A stretch of 29,794 nt of DNA from an uncultured Oscillospiraceae bacterium. GTDB lineage: Bacteria > Bacillota > Clostridia > Oscillospirales > Oscillospiraceae. Numbering within the stretch: position 1 is the stretch's first letter; each line of letters opens with the position of its first letter. The stretch is taken from the NCBI GenBank assembly GCA_934636655.1, contig CAKUAS010000022.1:1-29794 (forward strand), given 5' to 3'. The notes beneath the pieces were generated by a model. The model ran no database searches, was not told where the DNA came from, and was given only the letters and a program-made list of their open reading frames with translations. The position numbers were made by a program, and so were the translations under genes. Shown piece after piece: positions 5,996-14,380 of the stretch.

Positions 5996-7306
5996 ATGGA
6001 CACAGACTCAATATTGCCTCAATTACTGCTTCAGCTTGCGCTTATAGCAGTGAACGCCCTGTTTGCGGCGACGGAGATCGCCGTGATATCACTGAATGAG
6101 ACAAAGGTACGCCGTATGGCCGAGGACGGAGACAAAAAGGCGGCCGGAATGCTTCGCATGGTGACGGAGCCTACGGGCTTTTTGTCGACTATCCAGATAT
6201 GCATAACGCTTGCCGGCTTTCTCGGCTCGGCGTTCGCGGCGGACAATTTTTCCGACAAGCTCGTTGACCGGATCGTAAACGACTGCGGAGTTACGGGCAT
6301 ATCCCCGTCCGCGCTCGATACGGTGTCGGTAATCATAATAACGCTCATCCTGTCTTACTTCACGCTTGTTCTCGGAGAACTCGTGCCCAAGCGCATCGCA
6401 ATGAAGCGCTCCGACAGCATCGCCCGTGCGGTGAGCGGACTGATGATCGGAATGTCTTCGGTCTTGAAGCCAGTAATATGGCTGCTGACAGTTTCCACGA
6501 ACGCGGTGCTGCGGCTGTGCGGTATAGACCCGAATGACAATGCGGAGGAAGTGTCCGAAGAGGAAATAATCATGATGCTCGATGAGGGAGAGGAAGCGGG
6601 CTCTATCGAAAGCGGTGAAAAGGAGCTTATAAAAAATGTTTTTGCTCTCAACGACACCTCCGCTGATGACGTTATGGTGCACCGCTCGCAGGTCTGTTTC
6701 CTGCAGCGGGACGATCCCCGCGAAAAGCTGCTCGGCGAAATTGCCGAAAGCGGTTATTCGCGTTTCCCCGTCTGCGGTGAGAGTGTTGACGATGTTGTCG
6801 GCATACTTTACGCAAAGACATATCTTACAGCGCTCAGTCGCGGTGAGGGCGGAGTGATGCGGGACTTTCTGCTCCCCGCACGCTTTGTGCACACAAGCAC
6901 GCGTATAGACAATATCCTTCTCGACATGCAGCGCGAGCATATGCACATGGCTGTCGTTGTCGACGATTACGGCGGCGTTGTCGGCATAATCACGCTTGAG
7001 GATATACTCGAGGAGCTTGTAGGCGAGATCTGGGACGAAAACGATGAGATAACGGAGAACATAAAAAAGCATCCTGACGGAAGCTGCGGAATACTTGGCA
7101 GTACGCCGCTTCAGGAAATGTGCGATGAGCTCGTATGCAGGATCGACAGCGAGGCCGACACGGTCGGCGGCTGGGTCATCGAGCAGCTCGGAGCCATCCC
7201 GTCAAACGGTGACAGCTTCGACTGCGGAGATATGTATATTACGGTCACATCGACGGACGCAAGACGTGTGCTCGAAGTCAATGTGAATATGAAGGAGGAA
7301 GCATAA
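5996..7306 (+). CDS. CNNM/CorC-type membrane transporter with CBS pair
   Basis: The 436-residue protein (hemolysin-family annotation in databases) has an N-terminal CNNM (DUF21) membrane domain with hydrophobic segments around 5-25, 60-80, 100-125 and 130-160. It contains family features such as NALFAATEIAVISLN, SYFTLVLGELVPKR and an acidic link EEVSEEEIIMMLDEGEEAG. A tandem CBS domain (about 205-335) includes SRFPV and VVVDDYGGVVGIITLEDILEELVGEI. A C-terminal CorC/HlyC-associated domain (about 350-430) has the GGWV motif. Relatives move Mg2+ or other divalent cations. ATG 5996 gives a typical N-terminus; a TTG at 5981 lies too close to the AGAAAGGA site. The riboswitch upstream and the ATPase downstream suggest manganese or divalent-cation export. 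Confidence 0.9.
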   Translation: MDTDSILPQLLLQLALIAVNALFAATEIAVISLNETKVRRMAEDGDKKAAGMLRMVTEPTGFLSTIQICITLAGFLGSAFAADNFSDKLVDRIVNDCGVTGISPSALDTVSVIIITLILSYFTLVLGELVPKRIAMKRSDSIARAVSGLMIGMSSVLKPVIWLLTVSTNAVLRLCGIDPNDNAEEVSEEEIIMMLDEGEEAGSIESGEKELIKNVFALNDTSADDVMVHRSQVCFLQRDDPREKLLGEIAESGYSRFPVCGESVDDVVGILYAKTYLTALSRGEGGVMRDFLLPARFVHTSTRIDNILLDMQREHMHMAVVVDDYGGVVGIITLEDILEELVGEIWDENDEITENIKKHPDGSCGILGSTPLQEMCDELVCRIDSEADTVGGWVIEQLGAIPSNGDSFDCGDMYITVTSTDARRVLEVNVNMKEEA

Positions 7307-9958
7307 GTGAAGTATTATTGCGAAGAAAAAGACCTCGTTATAGCACAGCTCAAAAGCAGCGAAAACGGTCTGAGCGAGGTTGATGCCGAGCGCCGCCTTG
7401 CCGAAAACGGGCCGAATAAGCTCGCCGCGGCAAAGAAGGACTCGATAATAAAGCAGTTTTTGAAGCAGATGGCAGACCCCATGATAATCATCCTGCTCGT
7501 CGCGGCGGCGATAAGCGGCGTGCTTGCGATAACGCATGGCGAGAGCTTTGCCGATGTTATAATCATCCTCTTTGTGGTCGTTGTGAACGCCGTTTTGGGC
7601 GTTTATCAGGAGAACAAGGCCGAAAAGGCGATAGAGGCTTTGCAGGAGATGTCGGCGGCTACGTCCAAGGTGCTGCGCGACGGGAAAATAGTGACGATTC
7701 ACAGCGAGGAGCTCGTCGTCGGTGACGTTGTGCTGCTTGAGGCCGGCGACGCAGTTCCCGCGGACGGCAGGATAATAGATAACGCAAGCTTAAAGATCGA
7801 AGAGGCCGCTCTCACGGGCGAGTCCGTGCCGGTCAGCAAGTTTATTGACATTATTAATCTCACCGATGGCGAGCGTGACGTTCCCCTCGGCGACAGGCGC
7901 AACATGGCCTACATGGGTTCGACGGTCGTTTACGGCCGCGGTGCTATGATCGTGTGCGCGACCGGTATGGATACCGAGATGGGCAAGATCGCCGATGCGC
8001 TCTCGCAGGCATCCGACGGGCAGACTCCCTTGCAGATAAAGCTAACCCAACTGAGCAAGATACTCACATGGCTCGTCCTCGGTATCTGCGTCGTTATTTT
8101 TGCAGTGCAGCTTCTGCGTGCGGGCGGATTAAATTTCGAGGTCGTTCTTAACTCCTTCATGATCGCCGTATCCCTCGCGGTCGCGGCCATACCCGAGGGA
8201 CTTGCAGCTGTTGTTACAGTGGTTTTGTCCATCGGCGTTACCAATATGTCAAAGCGCAACGCAATCATCCGCCGCCTGACGGCAGTTGAAACTCTCGGCT
8301 GCGCGCAGGTCATATGCTCGGATAAGACCGGCACCCTGACGCAGAACAAAATGACTGTCGTCGACCGCTTCGGTGAAAATGAGCGCGAGCTTGCGCAGGC
8401 AATGGCGCTGTGCTGTGACGCGGAGATAGACGATGACGGCACTGTAACCGGCGAACCGACGGAGGCGGCGCTTGTTGCATGGGCAAACTCGCTGGGGCTG
8501 AATAAAACCGAACTCAAGGCCTCCTTCCCCCGCTGCGGAGAAGCACCATTTGACTCGGGCAGAAAAATGATGAGCACTCTGCACCTTGCACCGAACGGGA
8601 TAGTTCAGTACACCAAAGGTGCGCCTGACGTTATAATTGGACGCTGTACGCACTATCTCGAAAACGGGCAGGCCATTCCGATGACTGAGGCCTATCGCGC
8701 TGAGATACTTAAAAACAACAAATCAATGGCCGATAAAGCTTTGCGCGTTTTGGCCTGCGCAATGCGCATATGGAACGAAATGCCCGAGAGTACCGATCCG
8801 GAGATGCTTGAACAGGATATGTGTTTCGTAGGCCTTACGGGCATGATAGATCCAGTTCGCCCCGAGGTAAAGGCGGCTATCGATGAGTGCCGCGAGGCCG
8901 GAATACGAGCCGTTATGATAACGGGCGACCATGTCGATACGGCGGTAGCCATAGCAAAAGAGCTCGGCATTCTGCGCGAGGGCGATAGAGCCGTTACCGG
9001 CGCGCAGCTGTCGGAGATGAGCGATGAGGAATTCGAGCGCGAGTTTCAGCATATAAGCGTCTATGCCCGTGTTCAGCCCGAGCACAAAACGCGCATTGTT
9101 TCCGCATGGCGCAAGGCAGGCTACGTCACTGCCATGACCGGCGACGGCGTAAATGACGCACCTTCCATAAAAAGTGCCGATATCGGAGTCGGTATGGGCA
9201 TAACGGGCACCGACGTTACCAAAAATGTGGCCGACATGGTGCTTGCCGACGATAACTTTGCGACCATCGTCGGTGCAGTTGAGGAAGGCCGCAGGATATA
9301 CGATAATATCCGTAAGGCGATCCAGTTTCTTCTGGGCTCTAACATGAGTGAAGTCATAAGCATATTTGCAGCAACGCTCATGGGCTTTACGATCCTGAAG
9401 CCCGTGCACCTTCTGTGGATAAATCTCGTTACCGACTGCTTCCCGGCGCTGGCGCTGGGCATGGAAAAGGCCGAGGGCGATATAATGCGCCGCAGGCCGC
9501 GCCCGGCAAAGGACGGCATATTCGCCGGCGGCATGGGCTTTGATATAGCATATCAGGGCGTGCTGATCTCCGCACTTGTGCTCGCTGCGTATTTTGTCGG
9601 CCACTATATCGAGACCGGCGTCTGGACGATAACCGATTCCGCCGACGGAACGACCATGGCGTTTCTCACGATGTCCATGGCCGAGATATGCCACAGCTTC
9701 AACATGAGATCACTTCGCGGCTGCATCTTCACCATGGGCACGAAGAATAAGGCTCTTGTCTGGGCGGCAGTCGGCAGCATAGCTGCAACGACGCTCGTGT
9801 GCGAGGTGCCGTTTTTGGCAAACGCCTTCGGCTTCACGCCGGTATCGTTTGTCGAGTATGTCATTGCAATGGGCATCGGCATGGTAGGCATGGTCATCGT
9901 CGAGCTCGTGAAGATGTTCCAGCGTAAAGCCATGCGCAGACGCGGTGAAATATTGTGA
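7307..9958 (+). CDS. P-type cation-transporting ATPase (P2A-like, Ca2+/Mn2+ class)
   Basis: The 883-residue pump has every element of a P2-type ATPase: cation-transporter N-terminal domain (1-70), TGES actuator loop (170-173), PEGL in M4 (296-299), the phosphorylated aspartate in DKTGTLT (D339), and the TGDGVNDAP hinge near 611. M6 contains NLVTD (706-710), matching the single-site calcium pumps of the SERCA/PMR1 class. About ten membrane segments are visible. The start is a GTG directly after the preceding TAA, with AAGGAGGAA just upstream. PMR1-like pumps carry Ca2+ and Mn2+. Because the operon is led by a yybP-ykoY riboswitch, as for Lactococcus YoaB, manganese export is favoured by inference; calcium remains possible. 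Confidence 0.93.
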   Translation: MKYYCEEKDLVIAQLKSSENGLSEVDAERRLAENGPNKLAAAKKDSIIKQFLKQMADPMIIILLVAAAISGVLAITHGESFADVIIILFVVVVNAVLGVYQENKAEKAIEALQEMSAATSKVLRDGKIVTIHSEELVVGDVVLLEAGDAVPADGRIIDNASLKIEEAALTGESVPVSKFIDIINLTDGERDVPLGDRRNMAYMGSTVVYGRGAMIVCATGMDTEMGKIADALSQASDGQTPLQIKLTQLSKILTWLVLGICVVIFAVQLLRAGGLNFEVVLNSFMIAVSLAVAAIPEGLAAVVTVVLSIGVTNMSKRNAIIRRLTAVETLGCAQVICSDKTGTLTQNKMTVVDRFGENERELAQAMALCCDAEIDDDGTVTGEPTEAALVAWANSLGLNKTELKASFPRCGEAPFDSGRKMMSTLHLAPNGIVQYTKGAPDVIIGRCTHYLENGQAIPMTEAYRAEILKNNKSMADKALRVLACAMRIWNEMPESTDPEMLEQDMCFVGLTGMIDPVRPEVKAAIDECREAGIRAVMITGDHVDTAVAIAKELGILREGDRAVTGAQLSEMSDEEFEREFQHISVYARVQPEHKTRIVSAWRKAGYVTAMTGDGVNDAPSIKSADIGVGMGITGTDVTKNVADMVLADDNFATIVGAVEEGRRIYDNIRKAIQFLLGSNMSEVISIFAATLMGFTILKPVHLLWINLVTDCFPALALGMEKAEGDIMRRRPRPAKDGIFAGGMGFDIAYQGVLISALVLAAYFVGHYIETGVWTITDSADGTTMAFLTMSMAEICHSFNMRSLRGCIFTMGTKNKALVWAAVGSIAATTLVCEVPFLANAFGFTPVSFVEYVIAMGIGMVGMVIVELVKMFQRKAMRRRGEIL

Positions 9959-9965
9959 TTTGCGG

Positions 9966-9994
9966 TTGACACGGACGCATTTGGGTGATAATAT
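9966..9994 (+). promoter_or_regulatory. Probable thrS promoter
   Basis: A consensus TTGACA (9966-9971) and TAATAT (9989-9994) with 17-base spacing. Transcription would begin near 10001, at the start of the T-box leader. Confidence 0.75.
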
Positions 9995-10004
9995 TTAAAA
10001 ATCA

Positions 10005-10212
10005 GCGAAGACGGAGAACAATGACGTAATATCCGCACAGAGAGAAAGGCCGCAGGCTGCAAGCCTTTTCGGAGAAAACGTCGGAGACCGCTCCCGAGCC
10101 GAAGCAAGGAAATGTGCTTCCGCGCCGCGCCCGTTAAGCGCATGATGAGCCTCATCAAGGTGGGACCGCGTAAATACTACGCCCTTGACGCATTGCGTCA
10201 GGGGCGTTTTTT
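10005..10212 (+). ncRNA. T-box leader of thrS (threonine specifier)
   Basis: The canonical T-box sequence AAGGTGGGACCGCG is at 10157-10170. Stem I contains the CAGAGAG motif (10038-10044), and the specifier loop most likely presents ACC (10087-10089), a threonine codon followed by a purine. A stem III hairpin, GAAGCA with TGCTTC, is at 10101-10120. The terminator is ACGCCCTTGACGC (10179-10191) with GCGTCAGGGGCGT (10195-10207) followed by T residues. Uncharged threonyl-tRNA would stabilise the antiterminator and allow thrS expression. The choice of ACC agrees with the downstream gene. Confidence 0.92.
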
Positions 10213-10230
10213 GATAAAGGAGTAGATATC

Positions 10231-11982
10231 ATGGAAGAAAATAAGTACACTTTTGAAAACCCCGAGTTTAAAGACACTTATCGTCATACCACGAGCCATA
10301 TCCTCGCCCAGGCCGTAAAACGCCTGTACCCCGAGGTCAAGCTGGCCATCGGCCCTGCTATCGAAAACGGCTTTTACTATGACTTTGACGCTCCCTTTGC
10401 CATAACTCCCGAGATCCTCGAGAAGATCGAGGCCGAGATGCGCAAGATCTGCAAGGAAAAGATAAAGCTTGAAAGATTCGAGCTGCCGCGCGAGGAAGCG
10501 ATAAAGTTCATGGAAGAGCGCGAGGAGCCGTACAAGGTCGAGCTCATAAACGATCTGCCAGAGGATGCGGTTATTTCTTTTTATAAGCAGGGCGACTTCA
10601 CCGATCTGTGCGCAGGCCCGCACCTCGATTCCACCGGCAGAGTCAAAGGCAACGCAATTAAGCTCACCTCCTGCACCGGCGCGTACTGGCGCGGCGACTC
10701 AAACCGCAAGATGCTCCAGCGTATTTACGGTACCTGCTTCATGAAAAAGGACGAGCTCGACGCGTATCTTGCCCGCATCGAGGAGGCCAAAAAGCGCGAT
10801 CACCGCAAGCTCGGCAAGGAGCTCGGCCTGTTCATGCTCACCGAGGAGGGTCCCGGCTTCCCCTTCTTCCTGCCCAAGGGCATGGTTCTGAAAAACACGC
10901 TCATCGACTACTGGCGCGAGATACACAAAAAGTACGGCTACGTTGAGGTCTCGACCCCGATGATCCTCAACCGCCAGCTGTGGGAGACTTCCGGCCACTG
11001 GTTCCATTATAAAGAGAATATGTACACGACCGTTATCGACGGCGAGGACTTTGCGATAAAGCCCATGAATTGCCCCGGCGGTATGCTCGTTTACAAATCC
11101 GAGCCGCACTCTTATCGCGACCTGCCCCTGCGTGTGGGCGAGCTCGGCCTTGTTCACCGCCATGAGCTCTCCGGTGCTCTGCACGGCCTGTTCCGCGTAA
11201 GATGCTTTACTCAGGACGATGCGCACATCTTCATGACCTGGGACCAGATGAAGGACGAGATCAAGAACGTCGTCAAGCTCTTTGACGAGGTCTACTCGCT
11301 CTTCGGCCTTCCCTACGAGATCGAGCTGAGCACCATGCCCGACGATCATATGGGCGACGAGAAGGACTGGGAGTTTGCGCAGAACACACTCAAGGAGGCC
11401 ATCACCGAAATGGGCAAGAGCTTCGTCATAAACGAGGGCGACGGCGCGTTTTACGGCCCGAAGCTCGACTTCCATCTTGAGGACAGCCTCGGACGTACCT
11501 GGCAGTGCGGCACGATACAGCTGGATATGCAGCTGCCCGAGAGATTCGAACTCGAGTATGTCGGAGCCGACGGCGAGAAGCATCGTCCCGTCATGATCCA
11601 CCGCGTCGTGTTTGGATCTATCGAGCGCTTTATCGGCGTTATCACAGAGCATTTTGCCGGCGCGTTCCCGACCTGGCTGGCTCCCGTTCAGGTAAAGGTC
11701 ATGCCGATAACCGACCGTGTTGACGACTATGCGAAATCCGTGGCAAGGCTCCTTGATGAGCAGGGCTTCCGCGTCGAGACCGATCTGCGCAATGAGAAGA
11801 TCGGCTATAAGATCCGCGAGGCTCAGACTCAGAAGATCCCCTACATGATAATCGTCGGCGACAAGGAGGCCGAAAACGGCACGATCTCCGTGCGCACCCG
11901 CGCCGGCGGCGACGAGGGCAACATGCAGGTCGAGGACTTCATCGCAAAGCTCAGGGAAGAGGTCTCCACCCGCGCAAGATAA
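10231..11982 (+). CDS. thrS: Threonyl-tRNA synthetase without TGS domain
   Basis: The 583-residue enzyme attaches threonine to tRNA-Thr. It starts directly in the editing domain: HTTSH (H19, H23) and CAGPH (C127, H131) match the metal-like editing residues that remove mischarged serine. The class II catalytic core (about 195-470) has MNCPGG with zinc ligand C281, HRHELSGALHGLFRVR leading into motif 2, and MIHRVVFGSIERFIG as zinc histidine plus motif 3. The anticodon-binding domain (about 480-583) includes RTRAGGDEG. Typical bacterial ThrRS is about 640 residues with an N-terminal TGS domain; that domain is absent here and no upstream in-frame start would restore it, since the T-box terminator lies there. 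The start follows AAAGGAG (10216-10222). Confidence 0.97.
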   Translation: MEENKYTFENPEFKDTYRHTTSHILAQAVKRLYPEVKLAIGPAIENGFYYDFDAPFAITPEILEKIEAEMRKICKEKIKLERFELPREEAIKFMEEREEPYKVELINDLPEDAVISFYKQGDFTDLCAGPHLDSTGRVKGNAIKLTSCTGAYWRGDSNRKMLQRIYGTCFMKKDELDAYLARIEEAKKRDHRKLGKELGLFMLTEEGPGFPFFLPKGMVLKNTLIDYWREIHKKYGYVEVSTPMILNRQLWETSGHWFHYKENMYTTVIDGEDFAIKPMNCPGGMLVYKSEPHSYRDLPLRVGELGLVHRHELSGALHGLFRVRCFTQDDAHIFMTWDQMKDEIKNVVKLFDEVYSLFGLPYEIELSTMPDDHMGDEKDWEFAQNTLKEAITEMGKSFVINEGDGAFYGPKLDFHLEDSLGRTWQCGTIQLDMQLPERFELEYVGADGEKHRPVMIHRVVFGSIERFIGVITEHFAGAFPTWLAPVQVKVMPITDRVDDYAKSVARLLDEQGFRVETDLRNEKIGYKIREAQTQKIPYMIIVGDKEAENGTISVRTRAGGDEGNMQVEDFIAKLREEVSTRAR

Positions 11983-11996
11983 GCAATAAACAATAT

Positions 11997-12025
11997 AAGC
12001 CTGCTCTTTTTGAGTAGGCTTTTTT
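11997..12025 (+). terminator. Terminator after thrS
   Basis: AAGCCTGCTC (11997-12006) pairs with GAGTAGGCTT (12012-12021) with one wobble around TTTTT, followed by four more T residues. It sits just before the next gene, so partial readthrough is possible. Confidence 0.8.
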
Positions 12026-12039
12026 GAAAGGATAAGCTT

Positions 12040-12516
12040 ATGAAATTACTCTTCAAGCAGCGATTTTTCTCATGGCTTGACAGCTATGATATCTACGATG
12101 AGGCGGGAAACACCGTCTTCACCGTCGAGGGAAAGCTCGGCTGGGGACACGTCCTGCACATTCTCGACCGCGACGGAAGACACATCGGCACGGTGCGCGA
12201 GCGCGTTCTCACGTTTTTTGAACCGAAATTCGAGATATACCGAGGCGAGGATGAATACATCGGCTGCATAACGAAGCGCTTTACTTTATTCAAGCAGCAA
12301 TTCGACATCGACTTTAACGGCTGGCAGGTCGACGGCGATTTCTTGGCATGGGATTACACCGTTACCGGCCCGCACGGCGAGACGATAGCGACGATAACAA
12401 AGGAGCTGTTCAACTGGACGGATACCTATTCCATAGATGTAATAGACCCCAATAACGCCCTGTGTGTTCTCATGCTCGTCCTTGCTATCGACGCGGAAAA
12501 ATGCAGCAGTAGTTGA
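12040..12516 (+). CDS. LURP-one-related (YxjI-like) protein
   Basis: The 158-residue protein resembles the LURP-one-related / scramblase-like beta-barrel family (DUF567). It shows repeated short strands with the pattern LFKQRFFSWLDSYDIYDEAGN, VEGKLGWGHVLHILDRDGRHIG, FFEPKFEIYRGEDEYIGCI, and KQQFDIDFNGWQVDGDFLAWDYTV. This repeated twelve-strand pattern around a central hydrophobic helix is characteristic; the helix here is near the C-terminus (ALCVLMLVLAIDAEKC). The molecular function in bacteria is not known; a membrane-associated or lipid-binding role is suggested for relatives. The start follows GAAAGGA (12025-12031). It lies between the thrS terminator and a bidirectional terminator, and no separate promoter was recognised, so it may depend on thrS readthrough. 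Confidence 0.82.
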   Translation: MKLLFKQRFFSWLDSYDIYDEAGNTVFTVEGKLGWGHVLHILDRDGRHIGTVRERVLTFFEPKFEIYRGEDEYIGCITKRFTLFKQQFDIDFNGWQVDGDFLAWDYTVTGPHGETIATITKELFNWTDTYSIDVIDPNNALCVLMLVLAIDAEKCSSS

Positions 12517-12522
12517 ATATAA

Positions 12523-12558
12523 CAGCAAAAAAGCTCCCCTATGGGGAGCTTTTTGCTG
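12523..12558. terminator. Bidirectional terminator between convergent genes
   Basis: CAGCAAAAAAGCTCCCC (12523-12539) pairs with GGGGAGCTTTTTGCTG (12543-12558) with one bulged base and a TAT loop. T-rich or A-rich arms on both sides let it end transcription of the LURP-like gene on the plus strand and of the nitroreductase on the minus strand. Confidence 0.88.
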
Positions 12559-12565
12559 TTTAAGA

Positions 12566-13087
12566 TCAGATCTTGAACACGCGGCCGTCGCGCACGGGCT
12601 TTGCCTCGGGCGCTTCTCCATCGGGATAACCGAGAATGCAGTGGCCGACGCCGATATACTCGTCGCCGATGCCGGCGTTGCGCAGTATCCCGCGCGCCTC
12701 GGGCATTTCAAACACTTCTTTTGCCCTGTTTATCCAGCATGAGCCGAGACCGAGAGCATGCGCCGCGTTCATGAGATTTCCGAGAACGAGGCTGCCGTCC
12801 TCAATGTATGTGGGGATGCTGCGGTCTGCCAGCACGGCGATGACTGTCGGCGCGCCGTAAAACGGGTCGATGCCCTCCTTGCCCATGACGAGGGCGTTGA
12901 GCTTAGACAGAATTTCTATCGTTGCCTTATCCTGCACGACGAGCAGCACAGTCGGCTGGCGGTTCATCGCCGATGGCGCGGCAAGACCGGCACTCAGAAC
13001 TCCCTTGAGCTCGGCATCCGATATCTGCTCGGGCTTATACGCTCTTATGCTTCTGCGAGTGAGAAGATCATTCAGTGTTTTATTCAT
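12566..13087 (-). CDS. Nitroreductase family protein
   Basis: The 173-residue protein belongs to the FMN-dependent nitroreductase superfamily. The N-terminal LLTRRSIRAYKPEQISD is the typical FMN phosphate-binding start, followed by LSAGLAAPSAMNRQPT (the substrate and FMN side), a middle segment DGSLVLGNLMNAAHALGLGSCWINR, and the C-terminal FMN motif LGYPDGEAPEAKP. Such enzymes reduce nitro compounds, quinones or flavins with NAD(P)H; the substrate cannot be told. The frame is open upstream, but the true start is ATG at 13087-13085, because upstream residues do not match the family and belong to the preceding gene in another frame. The ATG overlaps the stop of the preceding gene by eight bases, so translation is coupled in the yfmF-yfmH-lgt operon. 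Confidence 0.92.
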   Translation of the reverse strand: MNKTLNDLLTRRSIRAYKPEQISDAELKGVLSAGLAAPSAMNRQPTVLLVVQDKATIEILSKLNALVMGKEGIDPFYGAPTVIAVLADRSIPTYIEDGSLVLGNLMNAAHALGLGSCWINRAKEVFEMPEARGILRNAGIGDEYIGVGHCILGYPDGEAPEAKPVRDGRVFKI

Positions 13088-13475
13088 TGTCGTCATCCTC
13101 GATATCGTAAAACTCGGCATACTCGCCGCCGTTTTTCCCGGCTTCGACCGCTGCCTTGGCCGCTTCAAGCTCCTCGCGCATTTTTTCAATGCGCTCGTCC
13201 ATTGCCCTGAGCTCCTCGAACAGGGGAGCGTAGCGCTCGTCGGGGTTATCACGATTTTCATCGTAGCATAGTCTGCCGATCTCAATAAAGACCTTGTTCT
13301 GCTCCTCGAGCTCGCCGTTTATCTGAAGGGTAAGCTTTGCTATGTTGGCGTAGCAGCGCGCAGTTGTGCTGCCCTTGTCGTAAGCCTCCTTCAGACCGCC
13401 GTTTTCGACGTAGTCCTTTGCCTTCTTGGTCACGCTGTTAAATGTACCTTTGAGTATGCTTTTGTAATCTGCCAT
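13080..13475 (-). CDS. Small helical protein of unknown function
   Basis: The 131-residue protein is soluble and largely helical. Residues 1-45 (MADYKSILKGTFNSVTKKAK, then YVENGGLKEAYDKGSTTARC) are amphipathic. Residues 50-110 form a likely coiled coil (IAKLTLQINGELEEQNKVFIEIGRL, and ELRAMDERIEKMREELEAAK), and the tail is very acidic (EFYDIEDDDNE). The arrangement resembles small clostridial proteins that carry a helical domain before a zinc ribbon, but there is no ribbon here. ATG 13475 has a strong site (GAAAGGAG) 11 bases upstream; an upstream in-frame start would lie inside lgt. It sits between lgt and the nitroreductase in one operon. No function is assigned. Confidence 0.75.
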   Translation of the reverse strand: MADYKSILKGTFNSVTKKAKDYVENGGLKEAYDKGSTTARCYANIAKLTLQINGELEEQNKVFIEIGRLCYDENRDNPDERYAPLFEELRAMDERIEKMREELEAAKAAVEAGKNGGEYAEFYDIEDDDNE

Positions 13476-13479
13476 GATG

Positions 13480-14373
13480 TTAGCTCCTTTCCTGCCCGTC
13501 GGCTCTATTCGTCCGCTCACTGCGGTTTACGAAAAGCTCGTCGGGCGAATGCTTTTTTCTTGCGTTTACTATAAGTATGACCGCCGCTGCCAGCGCGCTT
13601 ACTATTGCCAGAAGCTGCGATACGCGGATGTCTGTTGAGCCTATGTACAGGCTGTCGGTGCGAAGACCCTCGACCCACGCTCTGCCAAGACCGTACCAGA
13701 GGACGTACAGCCAGGTGAACTGTCCGTCATATTTCCTTACGCCGCGGCGCAGGAGTATGTACAGTATGATAAGCCCCGCGAAGTTCCATAAACTCTCATA
13801 TAAAAACGTCGGGTGGACATAGACCGTAACGCCGTCGGGAGTTGTGAGTCCCATGCGGCAGAATATATCGGTTTCCACGCCGAAGGCCTCGCGGTTTATG
13901 AAATTGCCCCAGCGGCCTACAGCCTGGCCGATCAGCAGGCCGAACGCTGCGAGATCGCCCAGCGCGAACACGGGGAGCTTTTTCTTTTTGCAGACCAGGA
14001 TGCCGGTTATAACGCCCGCGATTATGCCGCCGTAGATGGCAAGCCCGCCGTCGCGCACGGAGAATATCTCCGAGGGATTTGCGATGAAATAGTCGAGCTT
14101 GAACAGAACGTAGTACAGCCTTGCGCCGATTATGCAGGTCGGGATCAGCCAGATGACGAAGTCGAAAAGATCATCGGACGTAAGGCCGAATTTCGACGCC
14201 TGCCTTGCGCAGAACAGCGCAGCGAGAATAAAGCCCAGGGCGATTATCACGCCGTAAAAGTATATCTCGAGGCCGAAGACCGTGAAGCCGTAGGGGGGAT
14301 CGATGCTCCAATCCCCCAGCATGGGAAAGCTTATCGCCGCGTCGCGCAGCATGGTCGAAGTTAGAAAATTCAT
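13480..14373 (-). CDS. lgt: Prolipoprotein diacylglyceryl transferase
   Basis: The 297-residue membrane enzyme transfers diacylglycerol from phosphatidylglycerol to the lipobox cysteine of prolipoproteins, the first step of lipoprotein maturation. About seven membrane segments are visible. The Lgt signature GRWGNFINREAFG is at 153-165 with the catalytic-region arginine R154. The loop SVRDGGLAIYGGIIAG (105-120) corresponds to the HGG region of E. coli Lgt, with tyrosine instead of histidine, as seen in many Gram-positive members. The C-terminal arginine loop is YGLGRAWVEGLRTDSLY. It follows yfmH by seven bases and its stop lies just before the next start, so it is mid-operon. The ribosome binding site is weak (AAAGGC), consistent with coupling to yfmH translation. 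Confidence 0.96.
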   Translation of the reverse strand: MNFLTSTMLRDAAISFPMLGDWSIDPPYGFTVFGLEIYFYGVIIALGFILAALFCARQASKFGLTSDDLFDFVIWLIPTCIIGARLYYVLFKLDYFIANPSEIFSVRDGGLAIYGGIIAGVITGILVCKKKKLPVFALGDLAAFGLLIGQAVGRWGNFINREAFGVETDIFCRMGLTTPDGVTVYVHPTFLYESLWNFAGLIILYILLRRGVRKYDGQFTWLYVLWYGLGRAWVEGLRTDSLYIGSTDIRVSQLLAIVSALAAAVILIVNARKKHSPDELFVNRSERTNRADGQERS

Positions 14374-14380
14374 AGGTTTA

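Noticed and set aside
8723..9694. 323-residue open frame on the minus strand opposite the P-type ATPase
   Set aside because: It is antisense to a conserved catalytic region and has no recognisable features.
13088..13285. N-terminal extension of the nitroreductase
   Set aside because: The extra 66 residues are basic and unlike the family, and they overlap the upstream gene in another frame; the start at 13087 fits better.
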